Assembly: GCA_964217345.1 (NCBI GenBank)
Contig: CAXPJI010000013.1
Span: forward strand, 1-64,000
Length of the DNA stretch: 64,000 bases
DNA from: UBA3478 sp964217345
GTDB lineage: Bacteria > Bacteroidota > Bacteroidia > Flavobacteriales > Flavobacteriaceae
Direction of reading: 5' to 3'
The notes beneath the pieces are model-generated. The model had not been told where the DNA came from. It saw only the letters and a list, made by a program, of their open reading frames with translations, and searched no databases. This document shows positions 41,989 through 52,159 of the stretch, piece by piece; the stretch's first letter is position 1, and each line of letters begins with the position of its first letter. The translations under genes and the position numbers were made by a program.

Positions 41989-42711
41989 TTACTTTTTGGT
42001 AGCCACTACCTGATTATTAAAAGACAAATTCACTGTTCGATATTGTCCTAGCGATTTCTCTTGCTCTGCTTTTATCAAAAAAGCAATCAACTTGGTCAGC
42101 TTCTGTTCGATATTCACTGCTTCTCCAACAATTACCTCGAAGGGCAACGAGTTAAAAAGGAGCGAAAAACGGCGTGAACCAATTTGCTTGATTTCTTTTA
42201 GATCATTGTTCAAGGGAGCCCTACTTTCTATGCCAGTAAGCAGCTCAATCACGTCAGACCCTTCTATTTCAAAAGCTTCATTCGGTCGAATCAAAGCGAC
42301 TTTAGGTTCATATCGGCTGGTCAAGGGAAGCTGATCCCCTAGTTCATCGATATAATAGGGTTTTGAACCAATCACCTTAGCTCTAACCTTTTTTTGCTGA
42401 ATTTCAGCCACTAAGACTCCCGAAATTGTACTGAACACCTCAGCATTTCGAACACCAGACATCGATTCGATGCCTTTTTCTGCCTTACTCAAAACTATCC
42501 CATCTTTTAGGCTCGCGCTGTATTGTTGAACAATTTGTATTAACAATTTATTAACCGAGTCGGTATCAACAAGTGTTTCCTTCTTTTGATCGAATCGAAT
42601 ATCTATATGGCTCGCAGGCCTAACTTTCTGTTGAAACTGCGAAACAACAATTAAGATCACCATTAAAACGGTAACACTTAGGAACTGTATGAGTGATTTA
42701 AACCGTTTCAC
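41989..42711 (-). CDS. ftsQ: cell division protein FtsQ/DivIB
   Basis: This 240-aa bitopic protein has one N-terminal helix (residues 10-25) and a periplasmic POTRA/beta domain (SGVRNAEVFSTISGVLVAEIQQ, here SGVRNAEVFSTI). In other bacteria it links FtsA/FtsZ with FtsL and FtsB. It is diverged in sequence, as usual for this subunit, and the call leans on topology and its position between murC and ftsA. It overlaps murC by 4 bp. Confidence 0.9.
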   Translation of the reverse strand: MKRFKSLIQFLSVTVLMVILIVVSQFQQKVRPASHIDIRFDQKKETLVDTDSVNKLLIQIVQQYSASLKDGIVLSKAEKGIESMSGVRNAEVFSTISGVLVAEIQQKKVRAKVIGSKPYYIDELGDQLPLTSRYEPKVALIRPNEAFEIEGSDVIELLTGIESRAPLNNDLKEIKQIGSRRFSLLFNSLPFEVIVGEAVNIEQKLTKLIAFLIKAEQEKSLGQYRTVNLSFNNQVVATKK

Positions 42712-44024
42712 TGTTCTAGAAGTTTTTGAATCAACTTCGATAAATTGGCAATATCGCCAGCACCAAGAGTAACTAACACATCGGGGGCTTTCACAGATAT
42801 ACGCATCAGGACCTCATCCTTTGTAACCAATTCTAAACGAGAATCTCCATTTAATAAGAGTTCAGAACTGACTCCTTGAATCGGAACTTCACGGGCTGGA
42901 TAGATGGGTAATATCCAAACATGATCAAACAGAGTTAAAACCTCAGTAAACTCCTTGGCAAAATCTCGAGTTCGAGAATATAAATGAGGCTGAAAAATTG
43001 CAGTAATCGATCGATTCTGATATCGCGAACGAAGCAACTGATGCATTGCTTTAATTTCACTGGGATGATGCGCATAGTCATCGTAAAAAACAACCTGGTT
43101 ATTTTCAACTAATTTTGACGCTCTTCGTTTTGCTAAAGGAAGGGTATTGAAAATGGGGATAAGCTTCTCAAAGGAGACTATTTCCTTTGCAATTATATAG
43201 GCAGCTAGCGCATTGAGTAGATTGTGATCACCATAAAAAGGAACCTTTACTGAGATAGCAGAGCTACCCTTAGAATGGATCTTAAAATTAGTTCCTCTCT
43301 TGGTTAATTCAACATCGGTAATATACCACTCATTCTCAGGTGAAAATCCATAAGGAATTGATCCCGTTAATTTCACAGACTCATGAGCCATCAAAGCACC
43401 TGAAGTTTGACTTGCGAATTGAGTGAAAGAATCGACAATGGCTTGGTAATCCTTATAGATATCTAAATGATCAGGCTCTATCGATGTGATGATCGAAGCA
43501 TGTGGATTTAAGGCTAAAAAGGAACGATCAAACTCATCTGCCTCAACCACAAAATATTCTGAACCTGATGAATAATAATTCGAATTCAAATCGTTTGAAA
43601 TTCCGCCGAGAAAAGCAGTAAACGAAATGTTAGACTGTTTCAAAAAATGAGTGAGAAAGGTAGCAGTCGTAGTCTTTCCATGAGTGCCTGCCACAGCAAG
43701 TACCTTTCCTGATTGAACAATGTCGCCTAAAAACTGAGCTCTCTTTAAAGTTCGAACTCCTTTCGATATGGCATATTTCAATTGCGGATGTTCAATCGTA
43801 ACAGCCGCGGTATAAATAACTAGAAGGTTGCTCGAAAAGGTATCAATGAATGAGAAATCGTTAGAGTCATAACCGATCTGTGCACCCTCATTGGTTAATG
43901 CTTGACATAAATCGGTTTGATCGCGATCGTATCCTCCGACTACATCGCCTCGACTTAGCAGAAAGCGAGCCAAGGCTGACATTCCAATACCTCCAATTCC
44001 TATGAAATAGTAGGACTGTTTCAT
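42708..44024 (-). CDS. murC: UDP-N-acetylmuramate--L-alanine ligase
   Basis: This 438-aa Mur ligase adds L-alanine to UDP-MurNAc, the first peptide step of peptidoglycan precursor synthesis. The N-terminal UDP-binding loop is GIGGIGMSALARF; the ATP P-loop is AGTHGKTTTATF; EADEFDRSF and YDDYAHHPSEIKA are also typical of MurC. It overlaps both neighbours by 4 bp. Confidence 0.97.
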   Translation of the reverse strand: MKQSYYFIGIGGIGMSALARFLLSRGDVVGGYDRDQTDLCQALTNEGAQIGYDSNDFSFIDTFSSNLLVIYTAAVTIEHPQLKYAISKGVRTLKRAQFLGDIVQSGKVLAVAGTHGKTTTATFLTHFLKQSNISFTAFLGGISNDLNSNYYSSGSEYFVVEADEFDRSFLALNPHASIITSIEPDHLDIYKDYQAIVDSFTQFASQTSGALMAHESVKLTGSIPYGFSPENEWYITDVELTKRGTNFKIHSKGSSAISVKVPFYGDHNLLNALAAYIIAKEIVSFEKLIPIFNTLPLAKRRASKLVENNQVVFYDDYAHHPSEIKAMHQLLRSRYQNRSITAIFQPHLYSRTRDFAKEFTEVLTLFDHVWILPIYPAREVPIQGVSSELLLNGDSRLELVTKDEVLMRISVKAPDVLVTLGAGDIANLSKLIQKLLEQ

Positions 44025-45103
44025 CTCAATCGTTCTGCTATTAATTCTACAATGGTCTCAGCAGCCCTAGGTCTAGCTTCAGCCTTAAATCGATTCCCCA
44101 TTGCTCGATCTTCTGACTGAACATATTCAAGAAATCGCTCCAGAATACTTGAATCAGATAGTTCACTTTCTCTAAGAATCATGGCAGCGTCTAAAGCTAC
44201 CATGCTTTCTGCGTTCTTAGTTTGGTGATCTTCTGCAACTAAGGGCGAGGGAATAAAAAGTGTTGGTTTACCCACTCCAGCTAATTCAGAAATGGCTCCT
44301 GCTCCTGCCCTAGAAATAATACCCGAAGCTAGTTCGTAGACAGCTCCCATATCTTCGATAAAAGAAACGACTTTCACAGATTTACTCTCATAATTTTTAT
44401 AGGTGCTGTAGTAAATCTTTCCACACTGCCACAGCACTTTAAAACCTAGGCCAGTAATTAGATCTAATTGTTCACTTAACCACTTATTCATTGCAGCAGA
44501 ACCCAAACTACCTCCTAGCATTAAAACCACTTTGTCTGAGGTACTAAAACCATAAATACTTGCAGCTGTAGCTCGATTTATCTGGTTAGCAGTCAAAGAT
44601 GATCTAATGGGATTACCAGTTATAACCACCTTAGATTTTGGGAAAAATCGATCCATATTGGGATAGGCAACACAAATAACATCTGCTTTGGGTGAGACCC
44701 ATTTATTAGTGAGACCTGCAAAGGCATTCTGTTCTTGAATCAAATAAGGGATCTTTAAAATAGAAGCTACAAAAAGAAGCGGCCCACTAGCAAAACCTCC
44801 GGTACCCACCACATAATTGGGTTTGAACTTTAATAACAGAAAAAAAGATTGAAGCAAACTCGAAAGCAGCATCAACGGCAACAGGAAATTTCTTAAACTA
44901 AATTTTCTTTGAATACCTGTGATCCAAAGCCCTTCAATCGGATATCCCGCTTTGGGCACGAGCTCCATCTCCATTCTACCTTGGGCACCCACGAACAGAA
45001 ATTCTGCATCGGGATAGGTAGCCTTAAGTGCATCAGCAATAGCAATTGCTGGGTAGATATGTCCACCAGTACCCCCACCCGATATCAGAAATCGATAATT
45101 CAT
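44021..45103 (-). CDS. murG: UDP-GlcNAc--lipid I N-acetylglucosaminyltransferase
   Basis: This 360-aa GT28 glycosyltransferase makes lipid II from lipid I on the inner face of the membrane. Signatures are SGGGTGGHIYPAIAIAD at the N-terminus, GTGGFASGP and the donor site SRAGAGAISELAGVGKP. A hydrophobic patch around residues 70-95 fits membrane association. Overlaps of 4 bp with ftsW and murC suggest coupled translation. Confidence 0.97.
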   Translation of the reverse strand: MNYRFLISGGGTGGHIYPAIAIADALKATYPDAEFLFVGAQGRMEMELVPKAGYPIEGLWITGIQRKFSLRNFLLPLMLLSSLLQSFFLLLKFKPNYVVGTGGFASGPLLFVASILKIPYLIQEQNAFAGLTNKWVSPKADVICVAYPNMDRFFPKSKVVITGNPIRSSLTANQINRATAASIYGFSTSDKVVLMLGGSLGSAAMNKWLSEQLDLITGLGFKVLWQCGKIYYSTYKNYESKSVKVVSFIEDMGAVYELASGIISRAGAGAISELAGVGKPTLFIPSPLVAEDHQTKNAESMVALDAAMILRESELSDSSILERFLEYVQSEDRAMGNRFKAEARPRAAETIVELIAERLR

Positions 45104-46296
45104 TTACGACTAAGATTTTTGATAGAGAATTCGGCATCTGCGAGTTTCTCCTTTTTCTTCGTATGGCTGGTTGCACTAAGCACGATACCTATTGCAATGC
45201 AAGTCATCCAGATAGAGGTTCCCCCCATACTGATCAGTGGTAAAGGTTGACCTGTAACCGGTACAAGCTCAACGACCACGGCCATGTTCAAAAATGCCTG
45301 AAACACGATCGGAAGCCCAAGTCCTACAATCAACAGCTTAGCAAATACTGAAGTGGCTGCATAGGCTAGTACAGTGATACGAAAGAGAAAAAGGATATAA
45401 ATTAAAAGAATAAACAACCCTCCAACTAGCCCATACTCCTCAACAATGATGGCATAGATAAAATCAGAGGTACTCTGAGAAATTCTATTTTTAATGACAC
45501 TTTTTCCTGCACCCTTCCCAAAAACACCGCCCTCTGCCACTGCAATTTTTGCCAGGGTTATTTGATGACGACTATCGTCTGTGGCCAATTCAGGATGCAT
45601 GAACGACTCAACTCTATTCTTCCATGTAATTGCCCGATCAGAGGGGATTACTTCAGGAGAAGTCAATAATATGGTGAAAAAAAGCGCTGCTCCAGCAGTT
45701 ATTGAAATACCTATAGCCATAAGATACTTCAACGGATACCCCCCCATAAAGCAAAGCATAAAAGCATTAAACCCGATCAGTGCAGCCGTCGAAAAGTTTT
45801 GCCCAACTACGAGAATAACGGTTGCAAAAATTGGGATCCAAAGAGGTAAAATACTATCCCTAAAACGAACTGCAGTACCTTTAACTTTAGCCAAATAACT
45901 TGCAACACAAACCATTAACAATACACTGGATAAAGTAGATGGTTGGAAATTCATGTTTAATAAGGGTACTTTAATCCACCGTTTGGCACTCACTCCTCCA
46001 AAAGAAGTATCAAGAGTTAATGTGTAGGCTAATAATAACAAGGAAGGAATCAATAACAACCAAGCGATCATAGCTATACGTTCAATCGGTAAGTAGTGTG
46101 TTAGACCAATAAGTCCAAACCCTGCTATCAATAAAAACATATGTTTAAACAGAAGGGTGCTAATCACCGAGCTAGACTCACTGAAATGAATTTGTGTTCC
46201 AGCACTATACACTGGCAAGAAAGAAAGAATCGCTAATAGCACAGTTAGTGCCCAAATAGCGCGATCTCCTCTAAGTAAGCTCAGTGCGTTTTTCAT
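45100..46296 (-). CDS. ftsW: SEDS peptidoglycan polymerase FtsW
   Basis: This 398-aa membrane protein with about ten helices polymerises lipid II at the septum together with FtsI. Typical SEDS segments are YSAGTQIHF, VSAKRWIKVPLLNMNFQPS, SDFIYAIIVEEYGLVGG and PVTGQPLPLISMGGTS. Its position between murD and murG is the canonical FtsW position, which separates it from RodA. Confidence 0.96.
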   Translation of the reverse strand: MKNALSLLRGDRAIWALTVLLAILSFLPVYSAGTQIHFSESSSVISTLLFKHMFLLIAGFGLIGLTHYLPIERIAMIAWLLLIPSLLLLAYTLTLDTSFGGVSAKRWIKVPLLNMNFQPSTLSSVLLMVCVASYLAKVKGTAVRFRDSILPLWIPIFATVILVVGQNFSTAALIGFNAFMLCFMGGYPLKYLMAIGISITAGAALFFTILLTSPEVIPSDRAITWKNRVESFMHPELATDDSRHQITLAKIAVAEGGVFGKGAGKSVIKNRISQSTSDFIYAIIVEEYGLVGGLFILLIYILFLFRITVLAYAATSVFAKLLIVGLGLPIVFQAFLNMAVVVELVPVTGQPLPLISMGGTSIWMTCIAIGIVLSATSHTKKKEKLADAEFSIKNLSRK

Positions 46297-47654
46297 TAAT
46301 CAAGGGATCTAACTACTTTCTTGAACTGCTCTCCTCTATCCTCATAGTTCTTAAATCGATCAAAGCTTGCACATGCCGGTGATAACATCACGGTATCCCC
46401 TCGCTCAGCAAAGCGCATAGCTAAGGCAACCGTATCTTCAAAGGTGGATAGTTCATGAATCTCAGAAACTACCTTCCCAAAGGTGTCTATGATCTTTTGA
46501 TTATCAATACCAATGCAAAGAATGGCCTTCACTTTCTCACGAACAAGCGGCATAAGTGCTGAATAATCATTACCCTTATCTACACCTCCAGCAATCCAAA
46601 TAACCGGTCTTTTTACCGATTCTAAAGCAAAATAGGTAGCGTTAACATTGGTCGCCTTCGAGTCGTTAATGAATCGAACTCCAGAAAACTCTTCAAAAAC
46701 CTCCATTCGGTGAGCAACACCGGTGAACCCTTCAATACTTTGCTTAATCGCCTCGCGTCGAATATTCTTAATCATAGCAACGGTTGAAGCTGCCATGGTA
46801 TTTTTAAGATTGTGTTTTCCTTGAATCGGAATCTTTGACGTTTCCATAGTAAATGTTTGATTGTCAATAATTATTTTCAAAAGGTCACCCTCTAAAAAGG
46901 CTCCTTCATTTAACTTCTTTTCACAACTGAACGGAATAAGTCGTGCAGCGATTTCACTCAATCTGCCCGCTACTTCTTTAGCGATTACCGCATCATCGGC
47001 ATCGTAAATAAAAAAGTCCTCTGCAGTTTGATTTTTTACGATTCGCATCTTTGAACCGATATAATTCTCGAAAGAATAGTCATAGCGATCGAGATGATCT
47101 GGCGTAATATTGGTAAGCACAGAAATATGTGGTCTGAACTGATCGATTCCGTCCAATTGAAAACTACTTACCTCTAATACATAGCTAGCCGCAGGCTGTT
47201 CGGCAACCGCAGCGGCAAAGCTGTCTCCAATATTACCCGCTAAGAGGGTATTTGAATGAGCACTTTTAAGGATGTGATGCGTAAGTGTTGCGGTTGTAGT
47301 CTTACCGTTGGTACCGGTAATTGCAATTACCTCGCCTCCTTCTAGAAAATAATATCCCCATTCAATTTCAGAGATAACAGGTATGCCATTATTTAATAGC
47401 TCTTGTATTAAAGGAGCTTTATCTGGTATTCCAGGGCTTTTAATCACTAAATCAGCATGAAGAATCTTATCAAGGGTATGGGTTCCTTCCTCAAAAACGA
47501 TTGAACGTTCCAATAATTGCTTTTTATACTTAGATGCAATATTCGAACGATCAGAAACAAATACCTTGAAGCCCTTTTTCTTGGCAAGCATTGCAGCACC
47601 TACCCCACTTTCGCCGGCTCCTAATACTACTATGTAACTTCCAGGACTGATCAT
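46296..47654 (-). CDS. murD: UDP-N-acetylmuramoyl-L-alanine--D-glutamate ligase
   Basis: This 452-aa Mur ligase adds D-glutamate. It has a Rossmann N-terminus (VLGAGESGVGAAMLAK), the ATP loop ITGTNGKTTTATL, NITPDHLDRY, FINDSKATNVNAT and the closing LSPACASFDRFKNYEDRG. It shares one base with each neighbour's start or stop (mraY and ftsW), so translation is probably coupled along the operon. Confidence 0.97.
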   Translation of the reverse strand: MISPGSYIVVLGAGESGVGAAMLAKKKGFKVFVSDRSNIASKYKKQLLERSIVFEEGTHTLDKILHADLVIKSPGIPDKAPLIQELLNNGIPVISEIEWGYYFLEGGEVIAITGTNGKTTTATLTHHILKSAHSNTLLAGNIGDSFAAAVAEQPAASYVLEVSSFQLDGIDQFRPHISVLTNITPDHLDRYDYSFENYIGSKMRIVKNQTAEDFFIYDADDAVIAKEVAGRLSEIAARLIPFSCEKKLNEGAFLEGDLLKIIIDNQTFTMETSKIPIQGKHNLKNTMAASTVAMIKNIRREAIKQSIEGFTGVAHRMEVFEEFSGVRFINDSKATNVNATYFALESVKRPVIWIAGGVDKGNDYSALMPLVREKVKAILCIGIDNQKIIDTFGKVVSEIHELSTFEDTVALAMRFAERGDTVMLSPACASFDRFKNYEDRGEQFKKVVRSLD

Positions 47655-48852
47655 TATCTAATTTTAAGTGTTACGATGCTTAGAACTGCTAAAAGAATCC
47701 CAACAATTAGAAATCGCATCACAATTTTACTTTCATGATATCCCTTCTTTTGATAGTGATGATGTAAAGGGGCCATAAGAAAATGCGACGTCCAGTGCCA
47801 TGTTTTTTTCGCGAGTACTTGAAGTATCCGACCTGAAGCATAACAGAGAGGGATTCTGCAAAGAAAATTCCACACAGAACAGGAACGAGTAATTCTTTGC
47901 GAACAATAATTGCGATTACGGCAATCACACCACCTATGGTTAAACTTCCTGTATCACCCATAAAAACTTGAGCCGGATAGGTATTGTACCACATAAAACC
48001 TATTAAGGCTCCGATAAAGGCTCCAGAAAAAACAACTACCTCACCTACTTTGGGGAGATAGAAAATGTTCAGATAGTCAGCAAATAAAAAGTTTCCAGAA
48101 ACCCAAGCCATCACCAATAGAGCAAGCATTATAATAGCAGAACTTCCTGCGGCAAGACCATCAATTCCATCGGTAAGGTTGGCGCCATTTGAAACAGCAG
48201 TGACGATGAAAATAACAACAGGAATAAATATGAGCCAGCCTAAATGAGCTAGTGAAGGATCAATACTGGTAAGTAAGTCAGTGTAATCAAGTTCATTGTT
48301 CTTGAAAAACGGAATATTAGTCATTACGGCCTTAATCTCAGGAGCATCTTTTAAGAGGATACCTTCTACCTCCTTTTTTAAGGTTACATGCGGATGGAAA
48401 TACAATACCGCACCAACAACCCCTCCTAAGATGACCTGACCTAGAACTTTAAACTTGCCTTTTAAACCGTCCTTATCATTCTTAAATTTCTTGATATAAT
48501 CATCAATAAAACCAATTATACCCATCCACAATGTCGATAGAATGAGAAGCTGAATGTAGATATTGGTAAGATCTGCAAATAGTAGTACAGGAATCAGTGT
48601 TGATCCGATAATAATCAGTCCACCCATAGTAGGAGTTCCTGATTTTTGAGTTTGTCCCTCGAGTCCAAGATCGCGGATAGTTTCTCCGATTTGTTTTCTT
48701 TTCAGAAAATCGATGACACTTCTACCAAAAACAATCCCGATAAGTAAACTGATAACTGTAGCCAAAGCCGCTCTAAACGATAAGAATCGAAATAGACTTG
48801 CTCCTGGCAAATCATATATGCGATCTAAAAAGTCAAATAAGGTATAAAGCAC
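47654..48852 (-). CDS. mraY: phospho-MurNAc-pentapeptide transferase, interrupted by a frameshift
   Basis: MraY makes lipid I from UDP-MurNAc-pentapeptide and undecaprenyl phosphate. From 48852 the frame encodes all but the end of the enzyme: GTPTMGGLIII, FIDDYIKKF, NLTDGIDGLA, MGDTGSLTIGG, and KKHGTGRRIFL up to Leu359 (codon 47778-47776). It then runs out of the family sequence. The missing end, MAPLHHHYQKKGYHESKIV plus the last helix, follows in the -1 frame beginning with an ATG at 47776 that shares its A with the Leu codon. One missing base there would explain it. Joined, the protein is about 399 aa, the normal length. Possibilities are a sequencing error, -1 frameshifting or re-initiation. 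Confidence 0.9.
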
Positions 48853-50309
48853 TATCTAGGGTTTAAGGAATTAGACAATTGTTCGTAATCACTGAAAGGA
48901 ATTCGCTTATCCCCTATGATTTGCTCAGTTTCATGACCTTTGCCCGCTACGATTACAACATCACCAGGACTTGCTAAAGCAACCGCCATACGAATCGCCT
49001 CTGCTCGGTCAAGCTGAATAAACACTTTAGAACGATGCTCTACAGAAACACCCTCAAACATGGCGTCGGCAATCAATTTAGGATCTTCACTTCTCGGATT
49101 ATCTGAGGTAATAATCACCTTAGAGCTTAATCGGGCAGCAATTGCACCCATTTTAGGACGCTTGGCGCGATCTTTATCTCCTCCACAACCAACAACTGTT
49201 ATTAAGGATTCGTTATGGGTTCGAATGGCATTGATCGAATCCAAAACATTTTCGAGAGCGTCTGGGGTATGTGCAAAATCAACAACACCGTAGACTCCAT
49301 TAGCGCCATTCACCCAATTTAAACGACCAGGAGCTGGCTGTAAATTAGTCATAGCAGTTAAGAGTTCATCCTCGGATACACCGAGTTCTATTGCCGCACC
49401 ATACACCAGTAACAAGTTATATGCATTGAATCGGCCCGTTAAACGAGTCCAAAGTTCTTTTCCTTCAACACGGAGCAACATTCCCTCAAAACGCATTTCA
49501 ACCACCGAAGCCTTATAATCACATAGCGAATGAAGGCCGTAAAACCGCTTCTTAGCCACCGTATTTTGAAGCATAACAGCCCCATTTTTATCATCGTTAT
49601 TGCTGATTGCAAACGCCGATTTTGGCAATTGATCAAACCAACTTTTCTTTACGTCTCTGTAGCTAGCGAAATCTTTATGATAGTCTAAATGATCATGAGA
49701 TAAATTGGTAAATAATGCTCCGTCAAATTGAATACCCTTTGCTCTTTTTTGATCGATCCCGTGCGAGCTAACCTCCATAAAGCAATAAGCTACACCCGCA
49801 TCTCTCATTTGGGCGATATAGGATTGAATCTGCAAAGGATCTGGAGTAGTATGAGTAGCTGTAAATGTTTTATTCGCTACCCTAACTTCTACAGTAGAGA
49901 GTAATCCACAGCTATAACCTAACTCGGTAAAAAGTTGATAAAGTAAGGTAGCTACCGTAGTCTTACCATTGGTTCCAGTTACTCCAACAACACGCATATC
50001 CTTACTTGGATTACCATAGTAATTAGCAGCAATCAGTGAAAGTGCCTCTCTTGTGCAATGGGTCTGAACATAAACAATTCCCGTCTTTAGAATGGCAGGT
50101 ATTTCTTCAGCCACAATTACCGAAGCTCCATTCTCGATAGCTCTATCAATGAAATCGTGACCATCAACTTGCACCCCACGAACCGCAATGAACATGGACC
50201 CTTCAGATACCTTACGCGAATCAAATGCGATAGAAGTAATCGTAGCAGAAGTACTCCCCTCAACTCGCTCTAGAGATATCCCATAAAGTAAATCCTTAAG
50301 TGTATTCAT
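48852..50309 (-). CDS. murE: UDP-MurNAc-tripeptide ligase (meso-DAP adding)
   Basis: This 485-aa ligase adds the third residue of the stem peptide. The ATP loop is GVTGTNGKTTVA (109-120); TTPDPLQIQ and NLSHDHLDYH follow. The substrate-specificity motif is DNPR (403-406), which marks meso-diaminopimelate as the amino acid added, as expected for a Gram-negative wall. It shares single bases with ftsI and mraY. Confidence 0.97.
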   Translation of the reverse strand: MNTLKDLLYGISLERVEGSTSATITSIAFDSRKVSEGSMFIAVRGVQVDGHDFIDRAIENGASVIVAEEIPAILKTGIVYVQTHCTREALSLIAANYYGNPSKDMRVVGVTGTNGKTTVATLLYQLFTELGYSCGLLSTVEVRVANKTFTATHTTPDPLQIQSYIAQMRDAGVAYCFMEVSSHGIDQKRAKGIQFDGALFTNLSHDHLDYHKDFASYRDVKKSWFDQLPKSAFAISNNDDKNGAVMLQNTVAKKRFYGLHSLCDYKASVVEMRFEGMLLRVEGKELWTRLTGRFNAYNLLLVYGAAIELGVSEDELLTAMTNLQPAPGRLNWVNGANGVYGVVDFAHTPDALENVLDSINAIRTHNESLITVVGCGGDKDRAKRPKMGAIAARLSSKVIITSDNPRSEDPKLIADAMFEGVSVEHRSKVFIQLDRAEAIRMAVALASPGDVVIVAGKGHETEQIIGDKRIPFSDYEQLSNSLNPR

Positions 50310-52159
50310 TACCTGCGATTTCTAAGTTGTTTTGATTCAGCCGAAGTAACTGAAGGCGACAGCACGTTAAGTAGTGCAAATTGTTTATCTAATTGAATTA
50401 CTTCTTTATGCGGAGAGGTTGCATAAATCTTTTGAGCAATAGATTTAAATACGGGTCCTGCAACATCAGCGCCATAGATCTTATCGTTCTTGTCAGGACG
50501 ATGCACCACTACGATGCACGAGTATTGAGGATTATCTGCCGGGAAATAACCTGCGAAGGAAGAAACATAATCGACCTCATCTTTTCCTTTTTGATAACCT
50601 ACTTGGGAAGTCCCGGTTTTACCCGCCATTGAGAAATAAGGATCATAAAGCTTATGAGCCGTCCCAAAAGGCTTCTCAACTACATCCCTTAGCAGACGTT
50701 GAACTTTTCTCAAGGTCGCTTTACTTGCTATCGATGGATGCACAACTTCAGGTTTGAACTGCTTCTCAATCTGATTACCTCTTCGGATCTGCTCAATAAA
50801 TTGAGGCTTCAAATAGACTCCATCATTAGCTATCGCATTGTAGTACGATAGAACTTGTAAAGGAGTCATAGAAACTTCATAGCCGTGAGACATAAAAGCC
50901 AAGGAAACCCCAGACCAACCTTTTTCACCAGGATATCTAATTTTAGGAGACGCTTCACCAGCAATCGGAATGTCTAGTGGCTGATGTAATTTCATGCTGT
51001 AAAGTCGATTCACATAAGCTTCAGGATTCTCTTTATACCCTTCGTGAATCATTTCTGCAAACGCTGTATTTGAAGAAACCGTAAACGCAGTAGCTAATGA
51101 AATTGCCCCATAGCCTCCATGACGAGAGTCGCGAATGATTCGGTCGTATACTTTATAATGACCGTATGGCGCATGGAAAACAGTACTCGTGTCTACTTTA
51201 CGATCTTCAAGAGCAGCCACCAAACTCATTAATTTAAATGTTGATCCAGGCTCGTATAGCGCCCCAACCGCATCATTTAGTTGTTCGGTATAAACTCCAT
51301 CAGAAGATTTGGTGAGGTTAGACATCGCTCGGATAGCACCTGATTTAACATCCATCACAATCACCGTTCCTTTTTCAGCCTTATACCGCGTCAGCACACT
51401 ATTTAAAGCCTGATGCGCGATATCTTGAATGTTACTATTTAGGGTAGTCACCACATCTTTACCATCTTCAGGCTCGATTCGATTATCTAGGCTCACAGGC
51501 TTCCAAAGCCCTTTCTGAATTCGCTGAACCTCTTGCATTCCCGGCTTCCCCTCTAAAACTTGGTCATTAAAAGCCCCTTCAATTCCTACTCTAATTTCAT
51601 CGGCTCCGGTTTCTTTGTAGTATCCGATCAAACGGTCAGCAAGTGGAGACAATGGCTTTTTGCGAGCGATATTCATATCAACGATCAAACCTCCTCTACC
51701 TCTTCCTCTCTCAAAAATTGGGAATTCATTTAATCGGACATATTGACGATAATCTAAATCTCTAGCAATTCTAACGTATCGATCACCAGAGGACCTTGCC
51801 TTTTTTAGATAATTCACCCAATAAGAAGAAGGCTTAGTCGTTAATTCAGCCAATGAATCAGCTAAGCCACGCAATTCAGCATTAAACGACTCCTCTTTAA
51901 TAACGGTTGGATCAAAGTAAATATGATAAGACGGCACTGAAGTTGCCAAAAGCGCACCATCTACCGAGTAGATATTACCTCGCTTTGCTTCGAGGGTTTC
52001 CATCTTTCGGTTTTGGTTTAAGGCAGATTGCTCTAATTCCTCTCGCTCCACGAACTGAACCGTCGCCAAACGATAGAAAACACCTAAAGCGAATAGAAAC
52101 AATATACCGGCAACGGCATAGATTCGAATCATCATTTGTTGCGTGTCATTCTGTTTCAT
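50309..52159 (-). CDS. ftsI: septal penicillin-binding protein (class B transpeptidase)
   Basis: This 616-aa PBP cross-links septal peptidoglycan. After one membrane helix (about 10-28) come the pedestal domain and the transpeptidase: STFK (306-309, nucleophile Ser306), SSN (362-364) and KTG (514-516). No PASTA domain is seen after the catalytic domain, although some relatives have one. It overlaps ftsL by 4 bp and pairs with FtsW encoded in the same cluster. Confidence 0.96.
   Translation of the reverse strand: MKQNDTQQMMIRIYAVAGILFLFALGVFYRLATVQFVEREELEQSALNQNRKMETLEAKRGNIYSVDGALLATSVPSYHIYFDPTVIKEESFNAELRGLADSLAELTTKPSSYWVNYLKKARSSGDRYVRIARDLDYRQYVRLNEFPIFERGRGRGGLIVDMNIARKKPLSPLADRLIGYYKETGADEIRVGIEGAFNDQVLEGKPGMQEVQRIQKGLWKPVSLDNRIEPEDGKDVVTTLNSNIQDIAHQALNSVLTRYKAEKGTVIVMDVKSGAIRAMSNLTKSSDGVYTEQLNDAVGALYEPGSTFKLMSLVAALEDRKVDTSTVFHAPYGHYKVYDRIIRDSRHGGYGAISLATAFTVSSNTAFAEMIHEGYKENPEAYVNRLYSMKLHQPLDIPIAGEASPKIRYPGEKGWSGVSLAFMSHGYEVSMTPLQVLSYYNAIANDGVYLKPQFIEQIRRGNQIEKQFKPEVVHPSIASKATLRKVQRLLRDVVEKPFGTAHKLYDPYFSMAGKTGTSQVGYQKGKDEVDYVSSFAGYFPADNPQYSCIVVVHRPDKNDKIYGADVAGPVFKSIAQKIYATSPHKEVIQLDKQFALLNVLSPSVTSAESKQLRNRR

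Noticed and set aside
47802..47808. A7 run in mraY (minus strand) as a -1 slippery site explaining the frameshift
   Set aside because: Shifting there would replace the conserved HGTGRRIFL with unrelated residues; the break must lie after that motif, at the TTATG.
47654..47875. A separate 73-aa gene at the end of mraY
   Set aside because: Its last 40 residues are the missing end of MraY; the rest is mraY read in the wrong frame. I treat it as part of mraY.
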